From positions 1,674,001-1,738,000 of the forward strand of contig CBDDAE010000001.1 in assembly GCA_965224795.1 (NCBI GenBank): a stretch of DNA of 64,000 bases, given 5' to 3'. How positions within the stretch are numbered: the stretch's first letter is position 1; every line of letters begins with the position of its first letter. The position numbers were made by a program, and so were the translations under genes. The DNA comes from NVTR01 sp036480115. Lineage in GTDB: Bacteria > Pseudomonadota > Alphaproteobacteria > Rhodobacterales > Rhodobacteraceae. Shown here piece after piece: positions 51,835-60,927 of this stretch. Under the pieces are notes generated by a model, which saw only the letters and a program-made list of their open reading frames with translations, searched no databases and was not told where the DNA came from.

Positions 51835-52299
51835 ATGGGAAAAGACTTTGAAACAAAACTGGCAGCGCTTGGTATAATCCTACCAGCAGCACCCGCCCCG
51901 GCGGCCAATTATGTACCTTTTGTACAGGTTGGCGACATTGTTTATATATCTGGTCAGATTTCGATGGTTGACGGTAAATTTACTGTTGGAAAATTAGGCA
52001 CGGATATGTCGATTGAAGAAGGCGCTGCTGCGGCCAAAACCTGTGCGATTGGCCTTCTGGCCCAGGTAAAGGCAGCTTGCGGTGGTGATCTGAACCGCTT
52101 GGTGCGTGTTATTAAGTTAACCGGCTTTGTAAATTCGACAGCAGATTTTGGAGATCAACCGGCCGTTATTAACGGGGCTTCAGATTTTTTGGTAGAAGCA
52201 TTGGGTGAAGCGGGGCGCCATTCGCGTTCAGCAGTTAGCGCCGCGTCGTTGCCATTTGGTGTTGCTGTGGAAATTGAAGGTATTTTTCAAATAGAATGA
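51835..52299 (+). CDS. RidA family protein (YjgF/YER057c/UK114)
   Basis: This 154-residue protein is a RidA-fold subunit. VYISGQISMVDGKFTVGKLGTDMSIEEGAAAAKTCAIGLLAQV and HSRSAVSAASLPFGVAVEIEGIF keep the conserved Arg equivalent to the one that binds the substrate carboxylate in RidA, but the N-terminus (LPAAPAPAANYVPF) is that of a separate subgroup. Enamine/imine deamination is therefore possible, not certain. GGAG precedes the ATG. The phosphodiesterase gene overlaps the stop by 4 bases. Confidence 0.92.
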   Translation: MGKDFETKLAALGIILPAAPAPAANYVPFVQVGDIVYISGQISMVDGKFTVGKLGTDMSIEEGAAAAKTCAIGLLAQVKAACGGDLNRLVRVIKLTGFVNSTADFGDQPAVINGASDFLVEALGEAGRHSRSAVSAASLPFGVAVEIEGIFQIE

Positions 52300-53066
52300 C
52301 TGCGCTGTCCCATCAATTTCTAAGTGCCCCGATTGCACATCGAGGGCTGCATGACAAAACTGTTGGGCGCCCCGAGAATTCAATGGCGGCGATCATGGCG
52401 GCAGTGGATGCAGGATATTGCATAGAGATTGACATACAACGTTCAAAAGACGGGCAGGCCATCGTATTTCACGACTACGATCTTGGTCGACTTACGCCTG
52501 AAAAAGGCTCAATCCACCTGCGTACCGCAGATGAGCTGACCAAAATCCGGCTATGCGATAGTAAAGAAACTATTCCTACGCTTGGCCAAGTTCTAAACGC
52601 CATTAACGGGCATGTCCCGCTGTTAATTGAAGTCAAGGATCAAGATGGCGCAATGGGTCCAAATACCGGACAATTGGAACAGGCCATTGCCAGGGATTTG
52701 ATAGACTATAAGGGGGATGTTGCTGTTATGTCGTTTAACCCCCATTCTGTAGCGCTATTGGCCAAGTTACTGCCAAATATTCCACGGGGTCTTGTGACAG
52801 GGTCTTTCATGGAGGAAAATTGGGGCCTACTACCACAAAGAATACGCGATGAACTTCGGGAAATACCTGATTATGAAACTGTGGATGCCAGCTTTATTTC
52901 GCACAGGATTGACGATCTTAATCGCCCCCGCGTGGGTGAGCTAAAAGCAATAGGAACGGCTGTGCTGTGTTGGACAGTACGCGATGAAGTTGCGGAAGAG
53001 ACAGCGCGCGTAGTGGCAGACAACATAACCTTTGAAGGTTATATTCCAAAACTTCGGTCCGCTTGA
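52296..53066 (+). CDS. Glycerophosphodiester phosphodiesterase family protein
   Basis: This 256-residue cytoplasmic (no signal) GDPD TIM barrel has IAHRGLHD with the catalytic His, RPENSMAAIMAAVDAGYCIEIDIQRSKDGQAIVFHDYDLGRLT with the metal ligands and second His, and LLIEVKDQ. It hydrolyses glycerophosphodiesters to glycerol 3-phosphate and an alcohol. It resembles UgpQ in lacking a signal peptide. Its ATG overlaps the RidA-family stop, so the two genes are coupled. Confidence 0.93.
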   Translation: MTALSHQFLSAPIAHRGLHDKTVGRPENSMAAIMAAVDAGYCIEIDIQRSKDGQAIVFHDYDLGRLTPEKGSIHLRTADELTKIRLCDSKETIPTLGQVLNAINGHVPLLIEVKDQDGAMGPNTGQLEQAIARDLIDYKGDVAVMSFNPHSVALLAKLLPNIPRGLVTGSFMEENWGLLPQRIRDELREIPDYETVDASFISHRIDDLNRPRVGELKAIGTAVLCWTVRDEVAEETARVVADNITFEGYIPKLRSA

Positions 53067-53092
53067 CAAGGCACGCCAATTCAGGGGAACCC

Positions 53093-54271
53093 ATGGGTGA
53101 AACCCAGGTTGAAATTGATGTGCTTGATGGCGTCTGCGACATTCATCCAGATGACTGGAACGCCTGTGCGTGCCCAGAATCTCTGGACGGATCGCACCCC
53201 TTTGATCCTTTCACCACCTACCGTTTTCTGTCCGCTCTGGAACGTTCTGGATCGGTGGGACCCGGGACCGGTTGGATTCCACGTCCGTTGGTAGCCCGTG
53301 AAAACGCGCAGGTTATTGCCGTCGCCCCGCTTTACGCCAAGGGCAACAGCCAGGGCGAATATGTGTTCGACCACGCCTGGGCCCACGCCTATGAGCAGGC
53401 AGGCGGCGAGTACTACCCAAAACTACAGATCGCGGCTCCGTTTACCCCCGCAACGGGTCGGCGCCTACTGTGCCGTCCTGGTTTTGAAACCATGGGCCAG
53501 ACAGCGCTTGTTCAGGGCGCTATTCAACTGGCGGTTAACAATCAGATATCCTCGCTGCATCTGACATTTTGCACGGCGGAAGAAGCCGAAATAGGCACAC
53601 AGATGGGCTTGATGCACCGCACCGGGCAACAGTTTCACTGGGAGAATGACGGATATAGCAGCTTTGCTGACTTCACTGACAACCTGTCATCACGCAAACG
53701 TAAAAATATCCGTCGCGAACGGGCGCAGGCCAATGATTTTGGCGGTCAGGTGCTGATGCTGACGGGTAATCAGATACAGCCCGAACACTGGGATGCATTC
53801 TGGGTTTTCTACCAATCAACTGGTGCCCGAAAATGGGGAACACCCTATCTGACGCGGGCGTTTTTTGACGAGGTTCAGCAACATATGCGCGACGATGTGC
53901 TGTTGGTTCTGGCCGAACGTGAAGGAAAGTTCATTGCCGGGGCATTAAATTTCATTGGCTGTGACACCCTGTTTGGTCGCTATTGGGGTTGCACCGAGCA
54001 CCACCCGTCATTGCATTTCGAACTCTGCTACTACCGCGCAATTGACCACGCTATTGAACATGGCCTGAAACGGGTAGAGGCGGGCGCGCAGGGCGACCAC
54101 AAACTTGCGCGGGGCTACATGCCCGTCACAACCCATTCATTGCACTGGATATCTGAACTCGGGTTCAGGCAGGCGGTTGAACAATTTTTGGAAACCGAAC
54201 GCCGCGCGGTTGGCCACGAAAACGAAATCATCGCCAGCATGGGGCCGTTCAAAAAATCAACACCGGACTAA
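53093..54271 (+). CDS. COG3146 GNAT/FemAB-like protein (peptidogalycan biosynthesis family)
   Basis: This protein of 392 residues belongs to the DUF482/COG3146 family: a WNA start (DIHPDDWNACACP), HPFDPFTTYRFLSALERSGS, YYPKLQIAAPFTPATGRRLL, HWENDGYSSFADFTDNLSSRKRKNIRRER and FGRYWGCTEHHPSLHFELCYYRAIDHAIEHGLKRVEAGAQGDHKLARGY. The fold is two GNAT-like halves; the reaction is not known. I chose ATG 53093 with AGGGG five bases upstream; a TTG at 53063 overlaps the preceding stop. It ends in a 4-base overlap with the convergent peroxiredoxin gene. Confidence 0.92.
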   Translation: MGETQVEIDVLDGVCDIHPDDWNACACPESLDGSHPFDPFTTYRFLSALERSGSVGPGTGWIPRPLVARENAQVIAVAPLYAKGNSQGEYVFDHAWAHAYEQAGGEYYPKLQIAAPFTPATGRRLLCRPGFETMGQTALVQGAIQLAVNNQISSLHLTFCTAEEAEIGTQMGLMHRTGQQFHWENDGYSSFADFTDNLSSRKRKNIRRERAQANDFGGQVLMLTGNQIQPEHWDAFWVFYQSTGARKWGTPYLTRAFFDEVQQHMRDDVLLVLAEREGKFIAGALNFIGCDTLFGRYWGCTEHHPSLHFELCYYRAIDHAIEHGLKRVEAGAQGDHKLARGYMPVTTHSLHWISELGFRQAVEQFLETERRAVGHENEIIASMGPFKKSTPD

Positions 54272-54759
54272 CCCTTGACCTGTGCCAACATGGCCTCCCC
54301 ACCGGTTAAGCCGAACTCCCCGGCTTTGGGCTCCACATTGAAGAAGGTGACGACGCCATCCTCAACCAACATCGAATAGCGCTTTGACCGGCCAAATAAG
54401 CCGGCCACAGGCGCATCAAATTTCATATCAATCGCTGTAGTAAACGACCCGTCAGCATCAGCCAGAAATGTTATTCCCGCAGCCGTCCCAGCGGTGGCAT
54501 CGCCCCATGCCCGCATCACATGGGCGTCATTGACCGAAAGGCAAATGATCTCATCGACACCATTATTCAGCAATTCTTTAGCGGTTTGGATAAAGCTGGG
54601 CACATGGGCGTTGCTACATGTGCTGGTGAATGCCCCCGGTAACCCGAAAACCACCACCTTACGGCCCGCCAGCATATCAACGATTGAAGCTTGCTCCGGG
54701 CCGTCATCCCCCATCTTTATGACTGTTGCGTCCGGGACTTTTTCACCAGCCGTTAACAT
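54268..54759 (-). CDS. Peroxiredoxin (Prx5 type)
   Basis: This 163-residue thiol peroxidase has the Prx5 active site LPGAFTSTCSNAHVPSF with peroxidatic Cys48. A second Cys in ICLSVND is the usual extra residue of the group, not a clear resolving Cys. The C-terminal FFNVEPKAGEFGLTGGEAMLAQV is a family hallmark. It detoxifies hydrogen peroxide and alkyl peroxides using glutaredoxin or thioredoxin. It diverges from the reductase gene across 86 bases. Confidence 0.95.
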   Translation of the reverse strand: MLTAGEKVPDATVIKMGDDGPEQASIVDMLAGRKVVVFGLPGAFTSTCSNAHVPSFIQTAKELLNNGVDEIICLSVNDAHVMRAWGDATAGTAAGITFLADADGSFTTAIDMKFDAPVAGLFGRSKRYSMLVEDGVVTFFNVEPKAGEFGLTGGEAMLAQVKG

Positions 54760-54845
54760 TTAATTGCACTTCTGTTTGTTTGCGTTCTCATCTGGCAACG
54801 ATATAGGTTTCTGCAACAAGTTGAATGGCAAATATGGGGACGCCA

Positions 54846-56057
54846 ATGGGCAACATCATCGTTATCGGCGCCGGGCAGGCCGGTCAGTCACTGGTCACCA
54901 AGCTGCGTAATCTGGGGCATGACGGTGCAATCACCTTGATTGGGGCAGAGGCGCAGCCACCCTACCAGCGCCCGCCGCTGTCCAAGAAATACCTGCTTGG
55001 TGACATGGAACTGGACCGCATGTTCCTGCGGCCGGAAAGTTTTTACGGCGAACATGATATCACCCTGAAATTGGGGATGGGGGTAACATCCATCGACCCG
55101 GCTGCCAAAACCGTCACCCTTGGCGATGAATCCATTCCCTACGACCAGCTTGCCCTAACAACAGGGTCTATTCCACACCAATTGCCTGCGAAAATAGGCG
55201 GCGATCTTGGCGGTGTTTATACAGTGCGCACATTGGCCGACGCCGATGCGCTAGAGCCTGAATTTCAGCCCGGGCGAAAGGTACTGATCGTCGGAGGAGG
55301 TTATATCGGACTAGAAGCGGCCGCCGTGGCAGCGCGTAAAGGTTTGAATGTTACGCTGGTGGAAATGGCAGATCGGATACTGCAAAGGGTCGCCGCCCCT
55401 GAAACATCCGACTTTATCCGCGCCGCCCATGTGGCCGAAGGTGTTGATATCCGCGAAGGTGTTAGGCTGGATCACCTAAGCGGAACGGACCGTGTAACAG
55501 CCGCAACCCTGACCGACGGCACCGAACTGCCGGTTGATTTTGTCATCGTCGGCGTTGGCATCCGGCCGGATATAGAGCTGGCAGAATCCGCTGGATTAGA
55601 CACTGATAATGGTATCAAAACCGACAACCATGGCCAGACATCTGATCCGTCGATATGGGCAGCCGGGGATTGCGCATCGTTCATCTTCAACGGTAATCGT
55701 ATCCGCCTTGAAAGCGTCGGAAATGCCATTGATCAGGCCGAACTGGTGGCGGAAAATATGTTGGGTGCCGAAAAATCCTATGTTGTAAAACCGTGGTTCT
55801 GGTCCGATCAGTTTGAATTGAAACTGCAAATTGCTGGGTTGAACACCGGCTATGATCACGTGGTGACGCGGCAGGGCGAACATTCGCACATGCCGTCATT
55901 CTGGTACTTTCGGGGCGACACATTGCTGGCCGTTGACGCCATCAATGACCCGCGCGCCTTTATGGTCGGCAAACGTCTGATAGAGGCCGGGAAATCCCCT
56001 GATCCGGTTGCCATCGCCAACCCGGATACCGACCTGAAATCCCTGTTGAAACCCTAA
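54846..56057 (+). CDS. FAD-dependent ferredoxin/rubredoxin reductase-type oxidoreductase
   Basis: This 403-residue flavoprotein has the FAD site IIVIGAGQAGQSLVTKLR, PPYQRPPLSKKYL, the NAD site VLIVGGGYIGLEAAAVAARKGLNVTLVE, the second FAD motif DPSIWAAGDCASF and the reductase C-terminal domain (PWFWSDQFELKLQIAG). It transfers electrons from NAD(P)H to a ferredoxin, as in P450 or dioxygenase systems. No such partner is beside it. I chose ATG 54846, which has GGGGA five bases upstream; ATGs at 54825 and 54834 lack one. rsmD overlaps its stop by one base. Confidence 0.93.
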   Translation: MGNIIVIGAGQAGQSLVTKLRNLGHDGAITLIGAEAQPPYQRPPLSKKYLLGDMELDRMFLRPESFYGEHDITLKLGMGVTSIDPAAKTVTLGDESIPYDQLALTTGSIPHQLPAKIGGDLGGVYTVRTLADADALEPEFQPGRKVLIVGGGYIGLEAAAVAARKGLNVTLVEMADRILQRVAAPETSDFIRAAHVAEGVDIREGVRLDHLSGTDRVTAATLTDGTELPVDFVIVGVGIRPDIELAESAGLDTDNGIKTDNHGQTSDPSIWAAGDCASFIFNGNRIRLESVGNAIDQAELVAENMLGAEKSYVVKPWFWSDQFELKLQIAGLNTGYDHVVTRQGEHSHMPSFWYFRGDTLLAVDAINDPRAFMVGKRLIEAGKSPDPVAIANPDTDLKSLLKP

Positions 56058-56620
56058 TGCGGATCATTTCGGGCAAACGGCGCGGTCTGAAACTGGCGTC
56101 GGTTGGCAAGGGCGACGCCGCCGCCCATCTGCGCCCCACAACCGACCGTGTGCGCGAAAGTATCTATAATGTGCTGTTGGGCGGCGCTTATGGCAATCCA
56201 ATCGCCAATGCCCGCGTGCTTGACCTGTTTGCAGGAACCGGCGCACTGGGGCTGGAAGCCTGGTCGCGCGGGGCGGCACACGTGACATTTATTGATGACG
56301 GCACCAAGGCGCTGTCGCTGATCCGCCAGAATATCGACCTGTGCAACGCCGCACCAGAAACCAACGTGCAACGCCGAAACGCCACCAAACTTGGTGACTG
56401 TAAAACCGAACCTTTCAACCTAATTTTCCTTGATCCGCCCTATGGTAAGGCCTTGGGCGAAAAAGCGTTGACCAATGCAGCCAAAGGTGGCTGGCTTGCC
56501 CCTGACGCCCTGATCCTTCTTGAAGAAGGTCAGGCACTGCCACCCCCACCCGGATTTCGCCAACGTGATCAGCGCCGCTATGGCGACACATACCTGCATA
56601 TTCTGGAGCTTGATAAATGA
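56057..56620 (+). CDS. rsmD: 16S rRNA (guanine966-N2)-methyltransferase RsmD
   Basis: This 187-residue enzyme has MRIISGKRRGLKL at the N-terminus, RPTTDRVRESIYNVL, the SAM motif VLDLFAGTGALGLEAWSRGA and the catalytic DPPY in LIFLDPPYGKALG. It methylates G966 of 16S rRNA. The ATG overlaps the preceding TAA by one base and the HAD gene overlaps its own stop, so the three are likely co-translated. Confidence 0.96.
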   Translation: MRIISGKRRGLKLASVGKGDAAAHLRPTTDRVRESIYNVLLGGAYGNPIANARVLDLFAGTGALGLEAWSRGAAHVTFIDDGTKALSLIRQNIDLCNAAPETNVQRRNATKLGDCKTEPFNLIFLDPPYGKALGEKALTNAAKGGWLAPDALILLEEGQALPPPPGFRQRDQRRYGDTYLHILELDK

Positions 56621-57264
56621 CCCCGCCCAAACTGATCATATTTGATTGCGATGGCGTGCTGGTCGACAGCGAGCATATCAGCAATCAGTTTCTGCTGGAT
56701 GAACTTGCCAGCTACGGCCTGACCCTGACCATGGCCGATTGTGATTCGCTGTTTGTGGGTGGAACTTTCACCAGTGTTGCCAAAATCGCCCGGGGCATGG
56801 GGGCTGATCTGCCAGAGGACTGGGTTACCAAATTTTACGAACGACTGTACCCGCATCTGGCAATAGGCGTGCCCATGGTGACAGGCGTGGCCAATATTCT
56901 TGACCGGGTAATTGGGCTAAACCTGCCCCATTGTGTTGTCACCAATGGTAGTGTCCGCAAAATGAAAATTACCCTTGGGCAAAATGGATATTGGGAACAC
57001 TTTCAAAATATCCAGTTCTCGGCTCACACCTACAATGTTGCCAAACCCGACCCCGAACTTTTGCTCATCGCCACCAGGTATTTCAACACCGACCCCGCCG
57101 ATTGCATCGTCATTGATGACAGCCCTTCCGGCTGCACCGGCGCGGCAAACGCAGGCATGCCTTGCATCGGATATGCCGAACGCTCTGATCCTGAAAAATT
57201 GGCCGCGACCGGCGCAAACGTCATCCGTTCAATGTCAGAATTACCGTCGCTATTGGGGCTTTAA
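56617..57264 (+). CDS. HAD family hydrolase (phosphatase)
   Basis: This 215-residue protein has motif I IFDCDGVLVDSE, motif II VVTNGS, motif III in VAKPDPELLL and motif IV VIDDSPSGCTGAANAGM, with a helical cap between I and II (subclass I, beta-phosphoglucomutase/Gph-like). The substrate cannot be deduced. The ATG overlaps the rsmD stop by 4 bases and its stop overlaps the map stop region on the other strand by 4 bases. Confidence 0.92.
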   Translation: MTPPKLIIFDCDGVLVDSEHISNQFLLDELASYGLTLTMADCDSLFVGGTFTSVAKIARGMGADLPEDWVTKFYERLYPHLAIGVPMVTGVANILDRVIGLNLPHCVVTNGSVRKMKITLGQNGYWEHFQNIQFSAHTYNVAKPDPELLLIATRYFNTDPADCIVIDDSPSGCTGAANAGMPCIGYAERSDPEKLAATGANVIRSMSELPSLLGL

Positions 57265-58070
57265 TACGTCCGCTCAAACGTGCTTGCGGGCGACAATGTG
57301 AAAATCTCAACCCCGCCTGCCACCACACCAACCGAATGTTCAAACTGCGCGGTTAGTGATTTATCCCGTGTCACCGCTGTCCAGTCATCGGCCAGAACCT
57401 TGGTTTCCGGGCGCCCCAGATTGACCATTGGTTCAATGGTGAAAAACATACCTTCTTCCAGCACAGCGCCGGTGCCCGCACGCCCGTAATGCAGCACATT
57501 TGGCGGCGCATGAAACACCCGGCCCAGCCCGTGGCCACAAAAATCGCGCACCACAGACATGCGGTTGTTTTCGACATATTGCTGAATGGCAAAGCCGATA
57601 TCGCCAAAGGTATTGCCTGGTTTCACCGCTTCAATCCCCAACATCAGCGCGTCATGGGTCACCTGTATCAGGCGCTCAGATTTACGCGATAACTTGCCCG
57701 CCACATACATCCGGCTGCTGTCGCCGTACCAGCCATCAACGATCACCGTGACGTCGATGTTCAGAATATCGCTATCTTTCAATACCTTAGCGCCAGGTAT
57801 CCCGTGACACACCACATGGTTTACCGAAATACAGCTGGCATGCTGATAGCCCTTATAGCCAATGGTCGCTGATTTCGCGCCGGCTGTTTCGATCTTGTTC
57901 TGAATGATCTCATCCAGCCGCGCCGTGGTCACACCCGGCACCACAAATTCTGCTATCCCATCTAGAATTTCTGCTGCCAAACGCCCAGCCGCATGCATCC
58001 CGGCGAAATCGCCAGTTTCGTAAATCCGAATGCCGTCCTTGGTCAAATGACCCCGGTTTGCGTTTTCCAA
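57261..58070 (-). CDS. map: Methionine aminopeptidase type I
   Basis: This 269-residue metalloprotease removes N-terminal Met. The metal ligands are visible in NIDVTVIVDGWYGDSSRMY (two Asp), GHGLGRVFH (His), FTIEPM (Glu) and QFEHSVGV (Glu). I take the TTG at 58070, giving MENANRGHLTKDGIRIYE; AGGAG lies seven bases upstream. sfsA is 64 bases upstream on the same strand. Confidence 0.95.
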   Translation of the reverse strand: MENANRGHLTKDGIRIYETGDFAGMHAAGRLAAEILDGIAEFVVPGVTTARLDEIIQNKIETAGAKSATIGYKGYQHASCISVNHVVCHGIPGAKVLKDSDILNIDVTVIVDGWYGDSSRMYVAGKLSRKSERLIQVTHDALMLGIEAVKPGNTFGDIGFAIQQYVENNRMSVVRDFCGHGLGRVFHAPPNVLHYGRAGTGAVLEEGMFFTIEPMVNLGRPETKVLADDWTAVTRDKSLTAQFEHSVGVVAGGVEIFTLSPASTFERTY

Positions 58071-58134
58071 CGGGTGTCTCCTAAAGCGGTGTAGGGTTCC
58101 ATATAGGCCAGCGCGCTGCCAAGAGCCAGAGGCG

Positions 58135-58839
58135 CTAAATCACAACTTGCAAGGGCCGCCCCAGCGTTACCCCACCAGTGTCAATCTGCGTATCATAGCA
58201 CAGCACTTCGACCCCTGCATCACAGGCAGCGGCAAAAGCTGTGGCGTAGCGGGCATCCACATCATCAGCCAGACGAAACCTGTCGCAATCTGTTCGCTGC
58301 ACAAAATAAAACATCACCGCCCGATGCCCGGCCCGCACCATATCTGCCAACTCATCCAGATGCCGTGCACCGCGCTCAGTTTTCGCATCTGGGAACTCTG
58401 CCCACCCAGTCTCGCGGCTTAGATGAACATTCTTAACTTCGACATAGGTATCCTGCAGCCCCGGTTCTGTCAGCAGAAAGTCGATCCTTGATTTCGCCCC
58501 ATACATTACTTCAGGCCGAATACCGGAATATTCGGCTAGCTCGGCAACAGCCCTTGTGCGCAACGCCTCACCCACCACACGATTTGGCACCATGGCGTCA
58601 ATCCCAACCCAATGCCCACCGCCCAGTTCTGACAGCCGCCAGCCATAATTCAGCTTTTTCTTCGGGTCATCATTTGGCTCTAACCAAACCCGAATGCCCG
58701 GCCCATCCAGCCCGGTCATCGCGCCTGTATTGGGGCAATGGGCCACCACTTCGCGGCCATCTTCCAGCAACACATCGGCCAAAAACCGTTTGTAACGCCG
58801 GATCAGCGTGCCGGGGATAAGGGGGGTTTGAAACTGCAT
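58135..58839 (-). CDS. sfsA: Sugar fermentation stimulation protein homologue SfsA
   Basis: This 234-residue protein begins MQFQTPLIPGTLIRRYKRFLADV and has AHCPNTGAMTGL, RIDFLLTEP and YVEVKNVHLSRETGWAEFPDAKTERGARHLDEL, all SfsA hallmarks. SfsA is thought to bind DNA and to have a PD-(D/E)XK nuclease-like core; its role is not settled. I chose ATG 58839 rather than an upstream start at 58875. It diverges from the CinA-like gene. Confidence 0.93.
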   Translation of the reverse strand: MQFQTPLIPGTLIRRYKRFLADVLLEDGREVVAHCPNTGAMTGLDGPGIRVWLEPNDDPKKKLNYGWRLSELGGGHWVGIDAMVPNRVVGEALRTRAVAELAEYSGIRPEVMYGAKSRIDFLLTEPGLQDTYVEVKNVHLSRETGWAEFPDAKTERGARHLDELADMVRAGHRAVMFYFVQRTDCDRFRLADDVDARYATAFAAACDAGVEVLCYDTQIDTGGVTLGRPLQVVI

Positions 58840-58886
58840 ATCAGCCGACCTATACCGGGGGCAGACCCACCACAAGGATAGTGATC

Positions 58887-59618
58887 ATGCCCAACCCCAC
58901 AGCCGCCATTCTGGTGATTGGCGATGAAATCCTTTCCGGCCGCACCCAGGACACCAACACCCAACATTTGGCCACAGAATTAACCGCTTTTGGTATTGAT
59001 CTGAAAGAGGTGCGCGTGGTGTCTGATGATCAGGCCATTATTGTCAGCGCCCTGAACACCCTGCGCCAAAATTATGACAATGTGTTCACATCGGGCGGCA
59101 TTGGTCCCACCCATGATGACATAACCGCCGACGCGGTGGCGGCAACCTTTGGCGTTGGTATCGACATCCGCGACGATGCCCGCAAAATACTGGAGGCGCG
59201 CTATGCCAAAACCGGTAGCCACGCCAATCCGGCGCGTCTGCGCATGGCCCGCATTCCCGATAGCGCTACTTTGATCGACAACCCAGTATCTGGCGCACCC
59301 GGTTTTAGCGTGGAAAACGTCCATGTCATGGCCGGCGTTCCGGCGGTATTTCGCGCCATGGTCGCCAGTGTTCTGCCACAACTTACCGGCGGTACACCGC
59401 TGATCAGCCAATCCCTGCGCATCAACCGCGGTGAAAGCCATATTGCGGGGCCACTAGCCGGACTTGCGGAAAGTTTCCCTGAACTTTTGATCGGGTCCTA
59501 CCCGTTTCAGCACCAAGGTGTTTTTGGTGCCGATATCATCCTCCGCGGTACAGACGAATCTATGATCGCGGTCGCTTTGGCAGACCTCGCCGCGCGGTTT
59601 CCCGGTCATACACAGTGA
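58887..59618 (+). CDS. CinA/MoaB-like molybdopterin-binding domain protein
   Basis: This 243-residue protein carries the MoCF-binding domain of competence/damage-inducible protein A: VIGDEILSGRTQDTNTQHLATEL, VFTSGGIGPTHDDITADAVA and NPVSGAPGFSVENVHVMAGVPAVFRAM. The C-terminal deamidase domain of full CinA is absent. The ATG at 58887 has AAGGA upstream; a GTG two codons earlier is possible. The next GNAT gene starts at a GTG overlapping the stop by 4 bases. Confidence 0.92.
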   Translation: MPNPTAAILVIGDEILSGRTQDTNTQHLATELTAFGIDLKEVRVVSDDQAIIVSALNTLRQNYDNVFTSGGIGPTHDDITADAVAATFGVGIDIRDDARKILEARYAKTGSHANPARLRMARIPDSATLIDNPVSGAPGFSVENVHVMAGVPAVFRAMVASVLPQLTGGTPLISQSLRINRGESHIAGPLAGLAESFPELLIGSYPFQHQGVFGADIILRGTDESMIAVALADLAARFPGHTQ

Positions 59619-60334
59619 CTACATCCACTTCGGATGAAATATTTGCCGCAATGGCAGCCACATGGCCCGCAGCTGCAGTTAAACCAGTCGGGGGCTGGAC
59701 TATTCGTATAGGGCGGGGTGGCGGCAGGCGTGTATCAGCGACAACCGGTGATGGTAACGGTAACATTGATCAGGCCGAATCCGCCATGTCTGCCCTAAGT
59801 CAGCCGCATCTTTTCATGATCCAGGGTAATGACAGCCCCTTAGATCAGGCGTTGGCCAGCCGAGGCTATCAAGCAGTGGCCTCGACCACAGCCTATGCTT
59901 GCCCAATCGAGATGCTAACCAGTCATACCGTGCCACATCTGGCGGGATTTGCCCTATGGCCACCCTTGGCGATAATGGATGAAATCTGGGCAAAGGGTGG
60001 CATCGGCACTGAGCGACTTGCCATAATGCACCGTGTCACTGGGCCACGAACCGCCATCTTGGGCCGGGCAAATGAGCGCGCTGCTGGCACTGCATTTGTG
60101 GCAATTTATCGCGATATCGCAATGATTCATGCGATTGAGGTGGTACCAATTAGTCGCCGTCAGGGTGTAGGTATCAACATCATGCGGACTGCGGCGCGTT
60201 GGGCACAAGATCAGGGAGCCCGATATTTTTCATTGTTGGTAACAGATGCAAATGCCCCAGCAATTGCGCTATACAGAAAACTGGGATTATCGGTTGTGGG
60301 CCACTACCACTACCGTGTGAGGCAAAAACAATAA
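59615..60334 (+). CDS. GNAT family N-acetyltransferase
   Basis: This 239-residue protein has a diverged N-terminal half and a C-terminal GNAT domain with the acetyl-CoA loop VVPISRRQGVGINIMRTAARWA and DANAPAIALYRKLGLSVVGHYHYR. The substrate is unknown. It starts at GTG overlapping the upstream stop (GTGA), and an AhpD-like gene begins 17 bases after its stop, so it belongs to a CinA-GNAT-AhpD-OmpA run. Confidence 0.9.
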   Translation: MTTSTSDEIFAAMAATWPAAAVKPVGGWTIRIGRGGGRRVSATTGDGNGNIDQAESAMSALSQPHLFMIQGNDSPLDQALASRGYQAVASTTAYACPIEMLTSHTVPHLAGFALWPPLAIMDEIWAKGGIGTERLAIMHRVTGPRTAILGRANERAAGTAFVAIYRDIAMIHAIEVVPISRRQGVGINIMRTAARWAQDQGARYFSLLVTDANAPAIALYRKLGLSVVGHYHYRVRQKQ

Positions 60335-60351
60335 ACGACAAGGGCATAAAC

Positions 60352-60927
60352 GTGACCACAAAATTCGAACAAGCCACCGCGCTTGACCTGCCAATGGTGG
60401 ATCCGTTGCCAGAGCAAACCCGCACCTATTTTGATATCTGTCAGGATAAGCTTGGTATGGTGCCAAACGTATTGCAGGCCTACGCCTTTGACATCGAAAA
60501 GCTGAACGCCTTCACCGCGATGTATAACAACATCATGCTGGCGGATAGTGGGCTGTCCAAACTGGAGCGTGAAATGATTGCCGTGGTCGTTTCGTCCATC
60601 AATCGATGTTGGTATTGTCAGGTGGCCCACGGTGCTGCAGTTCGTGCGCTGTCGGGAGACCCTGCGCTAGGCGAAGCCATGGTCATGAACTTTCGCGCCG
60701 CAAACCTGGATACCCGCCAACTTGCCATGCTCGAATTTACCGAGAATCTAACCAAATCCAGTGCTGAAACTTCAGAAAAAGACCGTCAGGCACTGCGCGA
60801 CGCAGGGTTCACCGACCGCGATATCTTTGACATCGCCAATGTCACTGGCTTTTTCAACATGACTAATCGGGTCGCATCTGCCATTGATATGCGCCCTAAC
60901 CCCGAATACCACGCCCAATCAAGATGA
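60352..60927 (+). CDS. AhpD-like carboxymuconolactone decarboxylase family protein (peroxidase-related)
   Basis: This protein of 191 residues has the AhpD core SKLEREMIAVVVSSINRCWYCQVAHGAAVR with the Glu, the CxxC redox pair (CWYC) and the His. Members reduce peroxides or recycle thiols. I chose the GTG at 60352, which has AAGGG seven bases upstream; the frame is open further upstream but there it overlaps the GNAT gene. The OmpA-like gene overlaps the stop by 4 bases. Confidence 0.92.
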   Translation: MTTKFEQATALDLPMVDPLPEQTRTYFDICQDKLGMVPNVLQAYAFDIEKLNAFTAMYNNIMLADSGLSKLEREMIAVVVSSINRCWYCQVAHGAAVRALSGDPALGEAMVMNFRAANLDTRQLAMLEFTENLTKSSAETSEKDRQALRDAGFTDRDIFDIANVTGFFNMTNRVASAIDMRPNPEYHAQSR

